Shown: positions 25,715 to 35,397, numbered from the stretch's first letter. The stretch is DNA of 64,000 nt from a bacterium (GCA_024231905.1 JAAEQC010000033.1:124001-188000), one strand, 5' to 3'. The notes: generated by a model from the letters alone, not told the origin. Program-made: numbers and translations.

Positions 25715-27763
25715 CTACTTGACGAGGGACATCTTGTGGATAGCCGTGCCGTCCCGCGTGCGCAGGCGCGCGAAGTACACGCCGGCCGCCGCCGCGCGGC
25801 CGCTCACGTCCCGGCCGTCCCACACGGCCTGCCGGTCGCCCGCCGGGAACACGCCGTCGAGCAGGGTCCTCACCTTGCGGCCCGCCGCGTCGAAGACCAC
25901 GACCTCCACGGGACCTTCCCGGGACAGGGACAGGGCCAGAGTGGTGCTCGGGTTGAACGGGTTAGGATGGTTGCTCACGATGTGCGAGGCCGCCGGGAGC
26001 CCCTCCCCCGCCGCGGAGACCGCCGTGTGCGATTTGAGGCACAGGACCCGGTCGTCGGGATCGAGCGCCACCTGCGTCGGCATCCCGGCCACGTCGAAAG
26101 TGTACCAGGTGAGCGCCTCGGAATTGTCCACCCGGTGGGTCGTGACTTCCTGGTCGGTGGTGATGCGCAATTCCAGGGGCAGGGTGAAGAGGCCGGTCAG
26201 GTCCTGGGTCTGCTCGATGCGAACGGTCACGCGGCCGCCGCCCCCGGGCTGGGGCACGTTGCCCCAGCTGACGCGGTAGTCCGGATAGTACTCGCCGTAG
26301 ATCCACTGCTGGATGAAGGGCTCCAGATCCAGCCCCGAAACGCCTTCCATCACCGCCTGGAATTCCTCCGTGGTGGCAGACCCGCCGCCGTACTGGGCAC
26401 GGTAGGCTGCCAAGCCGGCCAGGAAATCGTCTTCGCCCAGGACCCAGCGCAGCATATGCACGACCCAGGATGCCTTGTTGTAGGACAGGTCGGCGCTGAA
26501 GATGGCCGCGAAATCCGTAGGGTCCTCCACGTAAATGGTCCCGGCGCCCATGTAGCGGAAGCTGGTCATGCGGTCCTTGTAGGCCTGCTCGCCCTGGCTC
26601 TGCTCCAGCCAGTAAGACTCGAGCCAGCGGGCGAAACCCTCGTTCAGCCAGATGTGGCGGAAATCGGCGCAGGTGATCATGTCCCCGAACCACTGGTGGC
26701 CCAGTTCGTGGGCGATGAGGTGCTCGCCGTAGTACTGGTTCCACATGCTCGAGCAGGTCTGGTGCTCCATGCCTCCGTGCCACAGGAAGTGGGCGTGGCC
26801 GTACTTCTCGTCCACGAAAGGATATTCGCCGAAAGCCGTCGCGAAGGTGGCAATCATGTCCGAAGTGACGGCGTAGCCCGCCTCGGCGGCGACGGCCCAG
26901 GCGGGGAACACGTAGTTCAGGATGGGCATGGCCGGACCCACGGCCGGCTGGTAGGAGTCGACCAGGACCTGGTAGGGGTGGATGGCCAGGGACACCAGGT
27001 AGGTCACGATGGGATGACGGTGGCGCCAATGATACGTCGTGTGGCCGGCCACGGGCACGGTGGACGCCTGTTCCAGGCCATTGGAGGCCACCACCAGCGG
27101 GTCCGGCACGGTCACGTGCAGGTCCACGGAATCGGCCTTGTCCGTGTTCACGTCCTTGCACACCCACCACTGGCGGGCGCCGTAGGGCTCGCTCAGGGTC
27201 CAGATCAAGGGCTGGGTGTTGTAGGTGTCCCAGCCGAAGTACTCGCCCGCCGGATCACCGGCGTAGTCAACCTCGATGGTGAAGACCTCGTCCTGGAGGT
27301 AGGTCCGTTCCAGGGTGACCGACAGCACGTCGTCCGTGCGGCCGAAGACCAGGACCGAGCCGTCCGAGCGCGCCTGGCCCACGGACATGTTCGGCGCCAG
27401 GTTGAGGTCGACCACGTCGAGGGTCGCAGCCAGCACGACCGCCCGCACGGTGGTGGTGCCCGTCAACTGGTTCGCAACGGGATCCAGGTCCAGAACCAGG
27501 TCGTACCAGGTCACGTCGTAGTCCGCCATGCCGGGCGTGGCCGCCGCGGCCGCCGCCAGCATGGCCTTGCCCAGGCGTGTCTTCATCTCGGCCTCGTTGG
27601 CGGCCGCCAGATTGGCCTGGTAGGCCGGATCCCAGGGTGTACCGCCGGCCGGCGCCGCCACGGGCGTGGTGGTCACTGCCAGGACCGGGCCGGCCGCCGC
27701 CAGGACCAGCAGGACGAGCAGGGCGGCCGCAAGATTGCTGCGGAATACTTGGATGCGCGGCAT
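25715..27763 (-). CDS. secreted M1-family metallopeptidase with C-terminal sorting domain
   Basis: 682 residues from ATG 27763 (GAGG upstream); a second in-frame ATG at 27835 is less likely because the signal peptide MPRIQVFRSNLAAALLVLLV starts at 27763. It has an aminopeptidase N-like beta-saddle, then the exopeptidase motif as GGMEH (330-334; usual GxMEN) and the zinc site HELGHQWFG (352-360) with Glu375 in LNEGFA. The C-terminal module HPNPFNPSTTLALSL to IHKMSLVK is the FlgD/T9SS-like sorting domain, so the enzyme is probably extracellular. Confidence 0.9.
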   Translation of the reverse strand: MPRIQVFRSNLAAALLVLLVLAAAGPVLAVTTTPVAAPAGGTPWDPAYQANLAAANEAEMKTRLGKAMLAAAAAATPGMADYDVTWYDLVLDLDPVANQLTGTTTVRAVVLAATLDVVDLNLAPNMSVGQARSDGSVLVFGRTDDVLSVTLERTYLQDEVFTIEVDYAGDPAGEYFGWDTYNTQPLIWTLSEPYGARQWWVCKDVNTDKADSVDLHVTVPDPLVVASNGLEQASTVPVAGHTTYHWRHRHPIVTYLVSLAIHPYQVLVDSYQPAVGPAMPILNYVFPAWAVAAEAGYAVTSDMIATFATAFGEYPFVDEKYGHAHFLWHGGMEHQTCSSMWNQYYGEHLIAHELGHQWFGDMITCADFRHIWLNEGFARWLESYWLEQSQGEQAYKDRMTSFRYMGAGTIYVEDPTDFAAIFSADLSYNKASWVVHMLRWVLGEDDFLAGLAAYRAQYGGGSATTEEFQAVMEGVSGLDLEPFIQQWIYGEYYPDYRVSWGNVPQPGGGGRVTVRIEQTQDLTGLFTLPLELRITTDQEVTTHRVDNSEALTWYTFDVAGMPTQVALDPDDRVLCLKSHTAVSAAGEGLPAASHIVSNHPNPFNPSTTLALSLSREGPVEVVVFDAAGRKVRTLLDGVFPAGDRQAVWDGRDVSGRAAAAGVYFARLRTRDGTAIHKMSLVK

Positions 27764-27863
27764 GTGGAACCTCGGTTGGGAGGGATGAGCAGGGAGCGCG
27801 GGATGTCCGGCCCGTGACGCATTCTTCACACTCATGATGATACACCATCCGGGTGAAGGACGG

Positions 27864-27894
27864 CAAACGGCGCGGACCCGGGGGTCCGCGCCGT
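27864..27894 (-). terminator. terminator downstream of gap
   Basis: A 12-bp stem (ACGGCGCGGACC/GGTCCGCGCCGT) lies about 20 nt past the gap stop on the minus strand and is followed there by TTTGCC. Confidence 0.65.
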
Positions 27895-27914
27895 CGTCCG
27901 GTGAATCGTCCGCT

Positions 27915-28916
<1,002 letters not shown>

Positions 28917-29062
28917 GTTTCCATTCCTTCCTGTTGGTGACCGCACGCCCGCGTCCGGTCCGGATTCTGGCGTTCCGGTCGGCCAGGCCCCATATTATCG
29001 CTCTTCATGTGGCGGGCCACCGGTGACACGGCCCGCCGAATCGCGGTTGGAGGTCGGATCCC

Positions 29063-29311
29063 ATGCCCACCTACGAATACGAATGCACCCGCTGCGGCAT
29101 CCATTTCGAGGAGTTCAAGGCCATGTCCGCTCCTCGGCGCCAGCGCTGTCCCGAATGCCGGGGCAAGGTGCAGCGTCTCATCAGCGGCGGCTCCGGTCTC
29201 CTGTTCAAGGGATCCGGCTTTTATCACACCGATTCCCGTGTTAAAAAGGGAAGCGGTGGCGATACGTCCACCGCAGATAATAAGTCCTCTGCCGCGAACG
29301 ACAAGTCCTAG
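29063..29311 (+). CDS. FmdB-family zinc-ribbon protein
   Basis: 82 residues. N-terminal MPTYEYECTRCG and CPECRGKV provide two CxxC knuckles (C9/C12 and C32/C35) of the FmdB/CxxC_CXXC_SSSS regulatory zinc ribbon. The conserved ISGGSGLLFKGSGFYHTD follows, then a low-complexity Lys/Ser/Asp tail. Function unknown; first described beside formamidase. GGAGGTC precedes the ATG. It is 24 nt before the nucleoside kinase gene and likely co-transcribed. Confidence 0.9.
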   Translation: MPTYEYECTRCGIHFEEFKAMSAPRRQRCPECRGKVQRLISGGSGLLFKGSGFYHTDSRVKKGSGGDTSTADNKSSAANDKS

Positions 29312-29335
29312 AAAACACCGCCGGAAGGGGCCCCC

Positions 29336-31003
29336 ATGGCCACGGAAGGATCCTGGGTCGAATTGGAGGGCGAACGCGTCGACGTCCAGCCCGGCGAGAC
29401 CGTCCTGAACCTGGTGGGCCGCCTGCGCCCGGAGTCCCTGACTGGCGACGATCCGGTGGTCATCGCCTCCATCAACGGCCGTCGCACGAGCCTCGCCGAG
29501 ACCCTCGGCCACGAGGACCGCCTACGCCTCATCACCCTGTCCGACCCCCTGGCGCGAACCACGGTCCAGCGCACGGCCCTGTTCCTGCTGGCCGCCGCCG
29601 CCGAGGATCTCTTCCCCCAGAACGAGCTGTGGGTTCATTTCAGCTGCGCCGGCGGCTACTACTGCGAGTTGCGGCGGGAAACGCCGCTCACGACCGAGGA
29701 AGTGGCCGCTCTGGGCGCGCGCATGGAGGAGATCAAGGAGGAGAACCTCCAGCTCTCTCCCCAGCGCCTGGGCCTGCGGGCCCTCCTGAAGATCTACCAG
29801 CGCCGCGGTGAGCGACGGAACGAGGCCGCTGCCCGCTACCTGCGCCGCGACCACCTCACCCTGTACCGCATGAACGGCCGCGACCAGCTCTACTTCGGCC
29901 GCCAGTTGCCGTCTACCGGCTACGTACCCGGCTTCCAGCTGGTGCCCGAGAATCCCGGCTTCGTCCTGCTGGTGGACACGGGCGGCGGTCGAGGCATGCC
30001 CGACTTCTGCCCCCAGCCCAAGCTCATGCGCACCCTTCGCGAGTACGCCCGCTGGCTCGAGGACCTGGAACTCGAGGACACGGGCGCCCTCAACGAGTAC
30101 ATCGTCGCCGGCCGTACGTCCGAGTTGATCCAGATCTCCGAGGCCCGCCACGCCCAGTTCTTCGTGGAGGCGGCCCAGCGCGTGGCCGACCAGCCCGAGG
30201 ACGGCCGCCTCGTCCTGCTGGCCGGTCCGTCCAGCAGCGGCAAGACCAGTAGCGCCAAGCGACTCATGGTGCACCTGCGGGTGCTGGGCTTCAAGCCCTT
30301 CGCCCTCTCCCTGGACGACTACTTCGTGGACCGCGACGACACCCCCCGCGGCCCCGACGGCGACTTCGATTTCGAGGCCCTGGGCGCCCTGCGCGTGGAT
30401 CTCTTCAACGAGCACCTGGACGCCCTCATGACCGGCCAGGAAGTGCGTCTGCCCCACTTCGACTTCCGCGCCGGGACCAGCACCCTGGCCGAGACGCCCA
30501 CCCGCCTGCGCCGGGGCGAACCCCTTATCGTCGAGGGCATCCACGCCCTGAACCCCCTGCTCACGCCGGCCATCGCCGATGCGCGCAAGCTGCTGATCTA
30601 CGTCTCGGCCCTGTGCCACCTGAACATCACGAACCTCAGCTACATCAAGACCACCCACACCCGTCTCTTCCGGCGCATGGTCCGGGACGCCAAGTTCCGC
30701 GGCTACACCGCCAGCGAGACCCTGGCCCGCTGGCCCAAGGTCCGCCACGGCGAGGACCTCCACATCTTCCCGCACCAGAACAACGCCGATCTCTTCTTCA
30801 ATTCGGGCCTGACCTACGAGCTGGCGGTGCTGAAGCTGTGGGCGGAACCCCGGTTGGCGGCCGTCGATCCGGACGACCCCAACTACGGTTTGGCGCGGAC
30901 CCTCATCGACTTGCTCTCGCTGCTGTTGCCCATCGACGCAAGCCAGGTCCCTCCCACCTCCCTGCTGCGGGAGTTCATCGGCGGGTCGGGTTTCGACTAC
31001 TGA
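29336..31003 (+). CDS. TGS-domain nucleoside (uridine) kinase fusion
   Basis: 555 residues. An N-terminal TGS domain (1-65) is followed by a threonyl-tRNA-synthetase SAD-like second domain (about 70-220, HFSCAGGYYCEL and GYVPGFQLVPENPGF). The C-terminal phosphoribulokinase/uridine kinase domain (about 285-500) has Walker A GPSSSGKTS (297-305), SLDDYFVDRDDTP and EGIHALNPLL. This architecture is widespread as a putative nucleoside kinase; the role of the synthetase-like part is unknown. Starts 24 nt after the FmdB gene and converges with the ACT protein, leaving only 6 nt. Confidence 0.92.
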   Translation: MATEGSWVELEGERVDVQPGETVLNLVGRLRPESLTGDDPVVIASINGRRTSLAETLGHEDRLRLITLSDPLARTTVQRTALFLLAAAAEDLFPQNELWVHFSCAGGYYCELRRETPLTTEEVAALGARMEEIKEENLQLSPQRLGLRALLKIYQRRGERRNEAAARYLRRDHLTLYRMNGRDQLYFGRQLPSTGYVPGFQLVPENPGFVLLVDTGGGRGMPDFCPQPKLMRTLREYARWLEDLELEDTGALNEYIVAGRTSELIQISEARHAQFFVEAAQRVADQPEDGRLVLLAGPSSSGKTSSAKRLMVHLRVLGFKPFALSLDDYFVDRDDTPRGPDGDFDFEALGALRVDLFNEHLDALMTGQEVRLPHFDFRAGTSTLAETPTRLRRGEPLIVEGIHALNPLLTPAIADARKLLIYVSALCHLNITNLSYIKTTHTRLFRRMVRDAKFRGYTASETLARWPKVRHGEDLHIFPHQNNADLFFNSGLTYELAVLKLWAEPRLAAVDPDDPNYGLARTLIDLLSLLLPIDASQVPPTSLLREFIGGSGFDY

Positions 31004-31009
31004 TTCGGT

Positions 31010-31486
31010 CTAGGGAACCTGGAAGCACGCGTGCAGCTCGGCCACGGCCTGTTCGGCCTGTTCCTCGTTGGTCACGAAGGACACGGTCGAGAACGAGGTG
31101 CTGATGGCGAGGATCTCCACGCCGACCCGGGCGATGGCGTCGAAGATGGAGCCGGCGATGGCGGGGCGTTCGCTGAAGTGCGGACCGTATATGGAGATGG
31201 CCGTGCAGCCCTTCTGGTACTTGATGGCCCGGGGCCGGATCTCGTCGGCGATGTCCTGGAGGATGCCCAGGGTCTGGTCCAGGTCGTCTCGGTGGACGGC
31301 CACGCAGATGTTGTTCAGGCCGGCGTCGTCGATGAACGAGACCACGCAGACGATGTTGATGCCCTTGAGCCCCAGTCCGGAGAGCGCGCGGCCCGCCAGG
31401 CCCTTGCCCGGCTGCGCACCCAGGACGCGTACGAGGACCAGCTCGTCCTGCCGCGTGATACCGCCGACCGCGATCTTACCCGTCAT
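31010..31486 (-). CDS. stand-alone tandem ACT-domain protein (aspartokinase regulatory-like)
   Basis: 158 residues with two ACT domains: LVLVRVLGAQPGKGLAGRAL with GINIVCVVSF (about 15-80), and CTAISIYGPHFSERPAIAGSIF with GVEILAISTSFSTVSFV (about 93-150). The pattern is that of the aspartate kinase C-terminal regulatory half, but no kinase domain is attached or nearby. It probably binds an amino acid as a regulatory subunit or sensor. The ATG at 31486 lacks a strong Shine-Dalgarno. Confidence 0.8.
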   Translation of the reverse strand: MTGKIAVGGITRQDELVLVRVLGAQPGKGLAGRALSGLGLKGINIVCVVSFIDDAGLNNICVAVHRDDLDQTLGILQDIADEIRPRAIKYQKGCTAISIYGPHFSERPAIAGSIFDAIARVGVEILAISTSFSTVSFVTNEEQAEQAVAELHACFQVP

Positions 31487-31688
31487 GGCCTCGCTGCCCC
31501 CATGGGAGTTGGTTGGGATTCGGTCGCGGGCGCCGGCCGCCCGCCGGGTTCAAATCTAAGTCCTGATGCGCCGGAAACCAGATTTTCCTGTCCTGGTCGC
31601 CGGCCGTCCCGCCAGGGACTTGAAGTGGTCCGCACCCGCGGGTTAAGCTGGCCCGGAACGATCAACGAACTTCCCCGGGAGGTCAGTC

Positions 31689-32351
31689 ATGAAGAACGTC
31701 GCCGTAATTCTCAGCGGCTGCGGTGTGTACGACGGGTCCGAAATCCACGAGGTCTGCGCGGCTCTCCTGGCCCTGCACCGGGCCGGCGCTGCGGTGACGG
31801 CCTGCGCCCCCCGGACCCCTCAGATGCACGTCATCGACCATACGGCAGGCGAACCGGCCGCGGGCGAGGCAAGGGATGTGCTGTGCGAGTCCGCCCGTCT
31901 GGTGCGCGGCGAGATCAAGGAACTGGGCGAGGTCGACCCGGCGACGGTGGACGCGGTGCTGCTGCCCGGCGGGTTCGGCGCAGCCAAGAACCTCTGCGAC
32001 TTCGCCACCGCCGGTGCCGACTGCACGGTCAACCAGGGCGTCGCGGATTTCCTGCGCCGGGCCCACGCGGCGGGCAAGCCCATCGGCGCCATGTGCATCG
32101 CCCCGGTCATCCTGGCCCGGGTCTTCGGCGCCGATCTCGCGCCACAGTTGACCATCGGCAACGACGCGGGTACCGCCGCCGCGGTGGAAGCCATGGGCGG
32201 CCGGCATGTGGACTGCGCCGTGACCGACTCGGTGGTCGACGCGGAGAACCGTATGGTCACCTCGCCGGCCTACATGCTGGCCGGGGATATGGGCCAGGTC
32301 TTCGACGGCGCCGAGGACTTCGTGGGCAAGCTGCTGGCACTCTGCAACTGA
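31689..32351 (+). CDS. elbB: isoprenoid biosynthesis glyoxalase ElbB (DJ-1/PfpI superfamily)
   Basis: 220 residues. The conserved start KNVAVILSGCGVYDGSEIHE and the nucleophile elbow IGAMCIAPVILAR (Cys about 138) identify the ElbB/SCRP-27A family of glutamine-amidotransferase-like class I proteins. LLPGGFGAAKNLCDFA is also characteristic. E. coli ElbB has weak glyoxalase activity and was linked to isoprenoid synthesis; the physiological role is unclear. GGGAGG lies 6 nt before the ATG. Confidence 0.92.
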   Translation: MKNVAVILSGCGVYDGSEIHEVCAALLALHRAGAAVTACAPRTPQMHVIDHTAGEPAAGEARDVLCESARLVRGEIKELGEVDPATVDAVLLPGGFGAAKNLCDFATAGADCTVNQGVADFLRRAHAAGKPIGAMCIAPVILARVFGADLAPQLTIGNDAGTAAAVEAMGGRHVDCAVTDSVVDAENRMVTSPAYMLAGDMGQVFDGAEDFVGKLLALCN

Positions 32352-32525
32352 AAAGGTTTTTTCCGACGGTAATCGGCGGTTTCGTGTTGTTTCCCGGTTC
32401 CCGTCGGGTTAATCTTCCCCATCGGCGGTCCCATCGCCCGGAGGCTCCCCGCCTCCCCGCCGTCCACGCATACCGTCGCGCCAGGGATAGCGCGTCGGCG
32501 ACCCGAGCCTGCAAGGAGCGCAGCC

Positions 32526-33758
32526 ATGTCCGACATCCGGCACCCGGAATCCGACTCCCCTTCCCCCGAACATCCCGAAGCCCAGGCCCTCAACGGCCGC
32601 ACCCCCTGGGGAACCCTCGGTGGCCGCGTCGTCAGCATCGTCAGCCGCAAGGGCGGCGTGGGCAAAACCACCTCCGCGGTGAACCTGGGCGCCGCCTTGA
32701 ACCTGTGTGGCCATACGGTGCTCATCGTGGGCATGGACCCCCAGTGCGGTGTGTGCCGTTCCCTGGGCATGTCCCCGGACGAGATGCCGGTGAGCCTGAC
32801 CGACCTTTTCGACCACGGCGAGCGCCTGGCCGACCTGGTGCAGCAGTCCCCCCTGGACGGTTTGCACTTCGTTTCCCCCCGGGTGTTGACCCTCGAGGAC
32901 GAGGAACGCTTCGGCGCCACCATCGACCGGCGGGCCGGCGAGTTCGTGCGTGAGATCGACCGGGCCCGCAGCCTCTACGATACGGTCCTCATCGATTGCG
33001 CCCCTGGTCTCGGCGCCGGTACCCGTGCGGCGCTCATGGCCTCGGACGGCTACCTGGTGCCCGTGCAGGCAGAGGAATTGTGCCGGGACTCCCTGCCCAG
33101 CCTGCTCGACTTCGTGGACGAATTCCGCGCCCGCAACTTCCTGCGGCCCGATGATACGAAGGCGGAGGAATCCGTCCGCCGGGCGGAGGCCCCCCTGGCC
33201 CTGGAAGGCCTCTTCTTGACCATGGTCAACGAGCGTACGCGGATGGGCCGGCACGTGGCCGCCCGCATGGACGAGGACTACGGCGAGGTCCTGTTCAATT
33301 GCGCCGTGCCGCGGACGACCCGCCTGAGCGAGATGGCCCTGCGGGGCAAGCCGGCGGTGATCTACGACCGCCGGTCCGTGGGCAGCCGCGCCTACTTCGA
33401 CCTGGCGGACGAACTGGTCGAACGTTACTGTCGGAACAGGGAAGCTGAAGAGACGGTGACGTACCCCCTGTCCGAGGCCGATTTGGCCACGGTCACCGAA
33501 CGCGAGGAGATCGCCGAATCCCTGGCTCCCGCCCATGGTTCGGCCCTGAGCGGCGTGGACCGCTTCCTGAGCGAACTCATCGGCCAAGTCGGAGCCGAAA
33601 CCGGTGACGGCCCGGCCCCGACCCGCGAGGTCGCCGAGCCGGAGATGGTCTCCCTGGACGAACTCCTGGCCGAAGAGGAAAGCCCTTCCTCGGGCGACGA
33701 CTCCTGGGACGAGGGTCATTGGAATCGTGACGCGGAGCCGGGTGACCGCGTCAACTGA
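32526..33758 (+). CDS. ParA/Soj-like P-loop ATPase
   Basis: 410 residues. The deviant Walker A RKGGVGKTTSAVN (41-53) with signature lysine K42 marks the ParA/MinD family, followed by a Walker B-like DTVLIDCAPGLG. The C-terminal roughly 110 residues are an acidic extension (AEEESPSSGDDSWDE) not found in plain Soj. There is no parB or parS neighbour, so it is more likely an orphan ParA that positions some other cargo than the chromosome ParA. AAGGAG precedes the ATG. A strong terminator ends the unit. Confidence 0.87.
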   Translation: MSDIRHPESDSPSPEHPEAQALNGRTPWGTLGGRVVSIVSRKGGVGKTTSAVNLGAALNLCGHTVLIVGMDPQCGVCRSLGMSPDEMPVSLTDLFDHGERLADLVQQSPLDGLHFVSPRVLTLEDEERFGATIDRRAGEFVREIDRARSLYDTVLIDCAPGLGAGTRAALMASDGYLVPVQAEELCRDSLPSLLDFVDEFRARNFLRPDDTKAEESVRRAEAPLALEGLFLTMVNERTRMGRHVAARMDEDYGEVLFNCAVPRTTRLSEMALRGKPAVIYDRRSVGSRAYFDLADELVERYCRNREAEETVTYPLSEADLATVTEREEIAESLAPAHGSALSGVDRFLSELIGQVGAETGDGPAPTREVAEPEMVSLDELLAEEESPSSGDDSWDEGHWNRDAEPGDRVN

Positions 33759-33780
33759 CGCGTATGCCGGATCGACTACG

Positions 33781-33813
33781 AGGACCGGCCACCCCATGGC
33801 CGGTCCTTTTTTT
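33781..33813 (+). terminator. intrinsic terminator of the ParA-like gene
   Basis: An 11-bp stem (AGGACCGGCCA/TGGCCGGTCCT) with a 5-nt loop, followed by seven T residues. Confidence 0.9.
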
Positions 33814-33843
33814 CCCGAGCGGCGATTCGCCGGAGGTGAAGCA

Positions 33844-35010
33844 GTGACTGCCGACACCATGAAGTGCCTGGTCTACGACAAATCCAGCATGCCCTGGGAC
33901 AAGACCCGCGGCTTCGAAATGCGCAAGCGGACCACCCCCCGCCTCGAAGGGCCGGACGACGCCGAGAGCGTCCTGGTCAAGGTCATCTTCGCCGGTTTCT
34001 GCGGCAGCGACCGGGGCATCTGGAGCCGGGTCGCATTCAAGGGCATGATTTTCGACTCGCTCAAGCGGCAACACCAGACCGTGCGCACCATCGGCCACGA
34101 GATGGTGGGCGAGATCATCGAGGTCGGACCCGCTGTCACGGCGCGCCACGGCCTGCGCCCCAAGGACATCGTCTCCACCGAGAGCCACATCATCTGCGGC
34201 AGCTGCTACCAGTGCCGCATCGGCCAGACCCACATCTGCAGCCAGGACGTGATCATCGGCATCGGTCGCGACGGCTGCTTCGCCGAGTACATCAAACTGC
34301 CGGCCAACGTGCTCTGGCCCACGGACCCGCGCCGCATCCCCCTGAAGGTGGCGGCCCTCCAGGAACCCTTCGGCAACGCCGTTCACGCCTGCACCACCGC
34401 CGACCTGCGCGGTAAGACCGTGGCCGTCTTCGGCTGCGGCACCATCGGCATGTTCGTGGTGATGGTGGCCCGGGCCCTGGGCGCCACGCGCGTCATCGGC
34501 ATCGAGCCCAATCCACACAACATCGAAATGACCCGGCAGCTGGGCGCCGACGACGTGATTCCCGTGGACCTGTCCCGCTCGGCCAAGGGCAGCTGGGCCG
34601 CCGACAAGGAACTGGTGGCCCAGGTCCGCGAAGCCTTCGACGGGATCGGCCCCGACGTGTCCATGGAGATGGCCGGCTTCAACTCCAGCGTGAACAATGC
34701 CCTGCAGAGCGTGCGCCGCGGCGGCGACGTCATCCTCTTCGGACTGAAGCAGGGAAACTTCCACGTTCAGGCCTTCGACCGCGTCATCGTCAACGGCATC
34801 AAACTGCACAGCGTCATCGGTCGCCGGATATTCGAAACCTGGTACATTACCAGGAACCTGCTGGAGGACCGCACCAACGGCATCCAGGACCGGATCCGGG
34901 AGGTCATCCTCGGCGGTGGCAACGAATCCGTCGTCCACATCGACGACTACACCCCGGCGAACTTCGAGAAAACGCTGGCCGCATGGCCCAAACCGCTGAT
35001 CCGCTTCTGA
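33844..35010 (+). CDS. tdh: zinc-dependent dehydrogenase, threonine 3-dehydrogenase-like
   Basis: 388 residues of the medium-chain dehydrogenase family. Catalytic zinc ligand Cys53 (GFCGSD) with HE at 85-86, structural zinc Cys118/121/124/132, and Rossmann VFGCGTIGMFV. TESHIICGSC, DGCFAEYIKLPA and ALQEPFGNAVHACT closely follow Tdh, which oxidises L-threonine to 2-amino-3-ketobutyrate. The N-terminus is longer than in E. coli Tdh, so another polyol or amino-alcohol substrate is possible. GTG start with GGAGGTG upstream (ATG 33859 alternative). The SelW-like selenoprotein gene begins 25 nt later. Confidence 0.82.
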   Translation: MTADTMKCLVYDKSSMPWDKTRGFEMRKRTTPRLEGPDDAESVLVKVIFAGFCGSDRGIWSRVAFKGMIFDSLKRQHQTVRTIGHEMVGEIIEVGPAVTARHGLRPKDIVSTESHIICGSCYQCRIGQTHICSQDVIIGIGRDGCFAEYIKLPANVLWPTDPRRIPLKVAALQEPFGNAVHACTTADLRGKTVAVFGCGTIGMFVVMVARALGATRVIGIEPNPHNIEMTRQLGADDVIPVDLSRSAKGSWAADKELVAQVREAFDGIGPDVSMEMAGFNSSVNNALQSVRRGGDVILFGLKQGNFHVQAFDRVIVNGIKLHSVIGRRIFETWYITRNLLEDRTNGIQDRIREVILGGGNESVVHIDDYTPANFEKTLAAWPKPLIRF

Positions 35011-35035
35011 GACCGGTCGTGGAAGGAGAGAGCCC

Positions 35036-35260
35036 GTGAAGATCACCATCGAATACTGCAAGGTCTGAAACTACGAACCGCGCGCCGCCGGTCTGGCGGA
35101 CGACATCAGGGCCCGCCACGGGATCGAAGCCGAGTTGACCGCCTCCGGAGGTGGTGTCTTCGAGGTGGAGATCGACGGCAAACTCGTCTTCAGCAAGAAG
35201 GCCCTCGACCGGTTCCCCGAACACGACGAGATCCACGCGGCCATCGACGAACGCCGCTGA
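35036..35260 (+). CDS. selW: SelW-like (Rdx family) selenoprotein with in-frame UGA
   Basis: 74 residues if UGA at 35066-35068 is read as selenocysteine; ordinary gene calling would stop after ten codons. The N-terminus MKITIEYCKV-U-NYEPRAAG has the Rdx (SelT/SelW/SelH) redox motif C8-x-x-U11 after the first beta strand. It continues RARHGIEAELTAS, the family's GGGVFEVEIDG strand, and a C-terminal helix ending at a normal TGA. GTG start with GGAAGGAGAG 5-14 nt upstream. A SECIS-like hairpin with a GGU loop follows the UGA. The fold is thioredoxin-like with a presumed thiol-redox role. Probably co-transcribed with the upstream dehydrogenase. Confidence 0.9.
35083..35102 (+). promoter_or_regulatory. 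bacterial SECIS-like hairpin in selW
   Basis: CCGCC (35085-35089) pairs with GGCGG (35095-35099) around the loop GGTCT. The stem extends by G84-C101 and C83-G102 past a bulged A100. The loop GGU starts 21 nt after the UGA. E. coli fdhF SECIS also has GGUCU in its loop. Confidence 0.75.
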
Positions 35261-35278
35261 ACGCTTCGGGAAAGCGAG

Positions 35279-35306
35279 GGAGCCCGGACCTGAAGGTCCG
35301 GGCTCC
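35279..35306 (+). terminator. hairpin terminator after selW
   Basis: A perfect 12-bp stem (GGAGCCCGGACC/GGTCCGGGCTCC) with a TGAA loop, followed by TCTCC. The T-tract is weak. Confidence 0.65.
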
Positions 35307-35397
35307 TCTCCGCTCGGCAATGTCGTCCCCGGCGCAGCCCCCGCGGTCAAGGGGGAGACCGGACCGGCGGCCGGCCGGGTACGTCTTCAGCCGAGTC

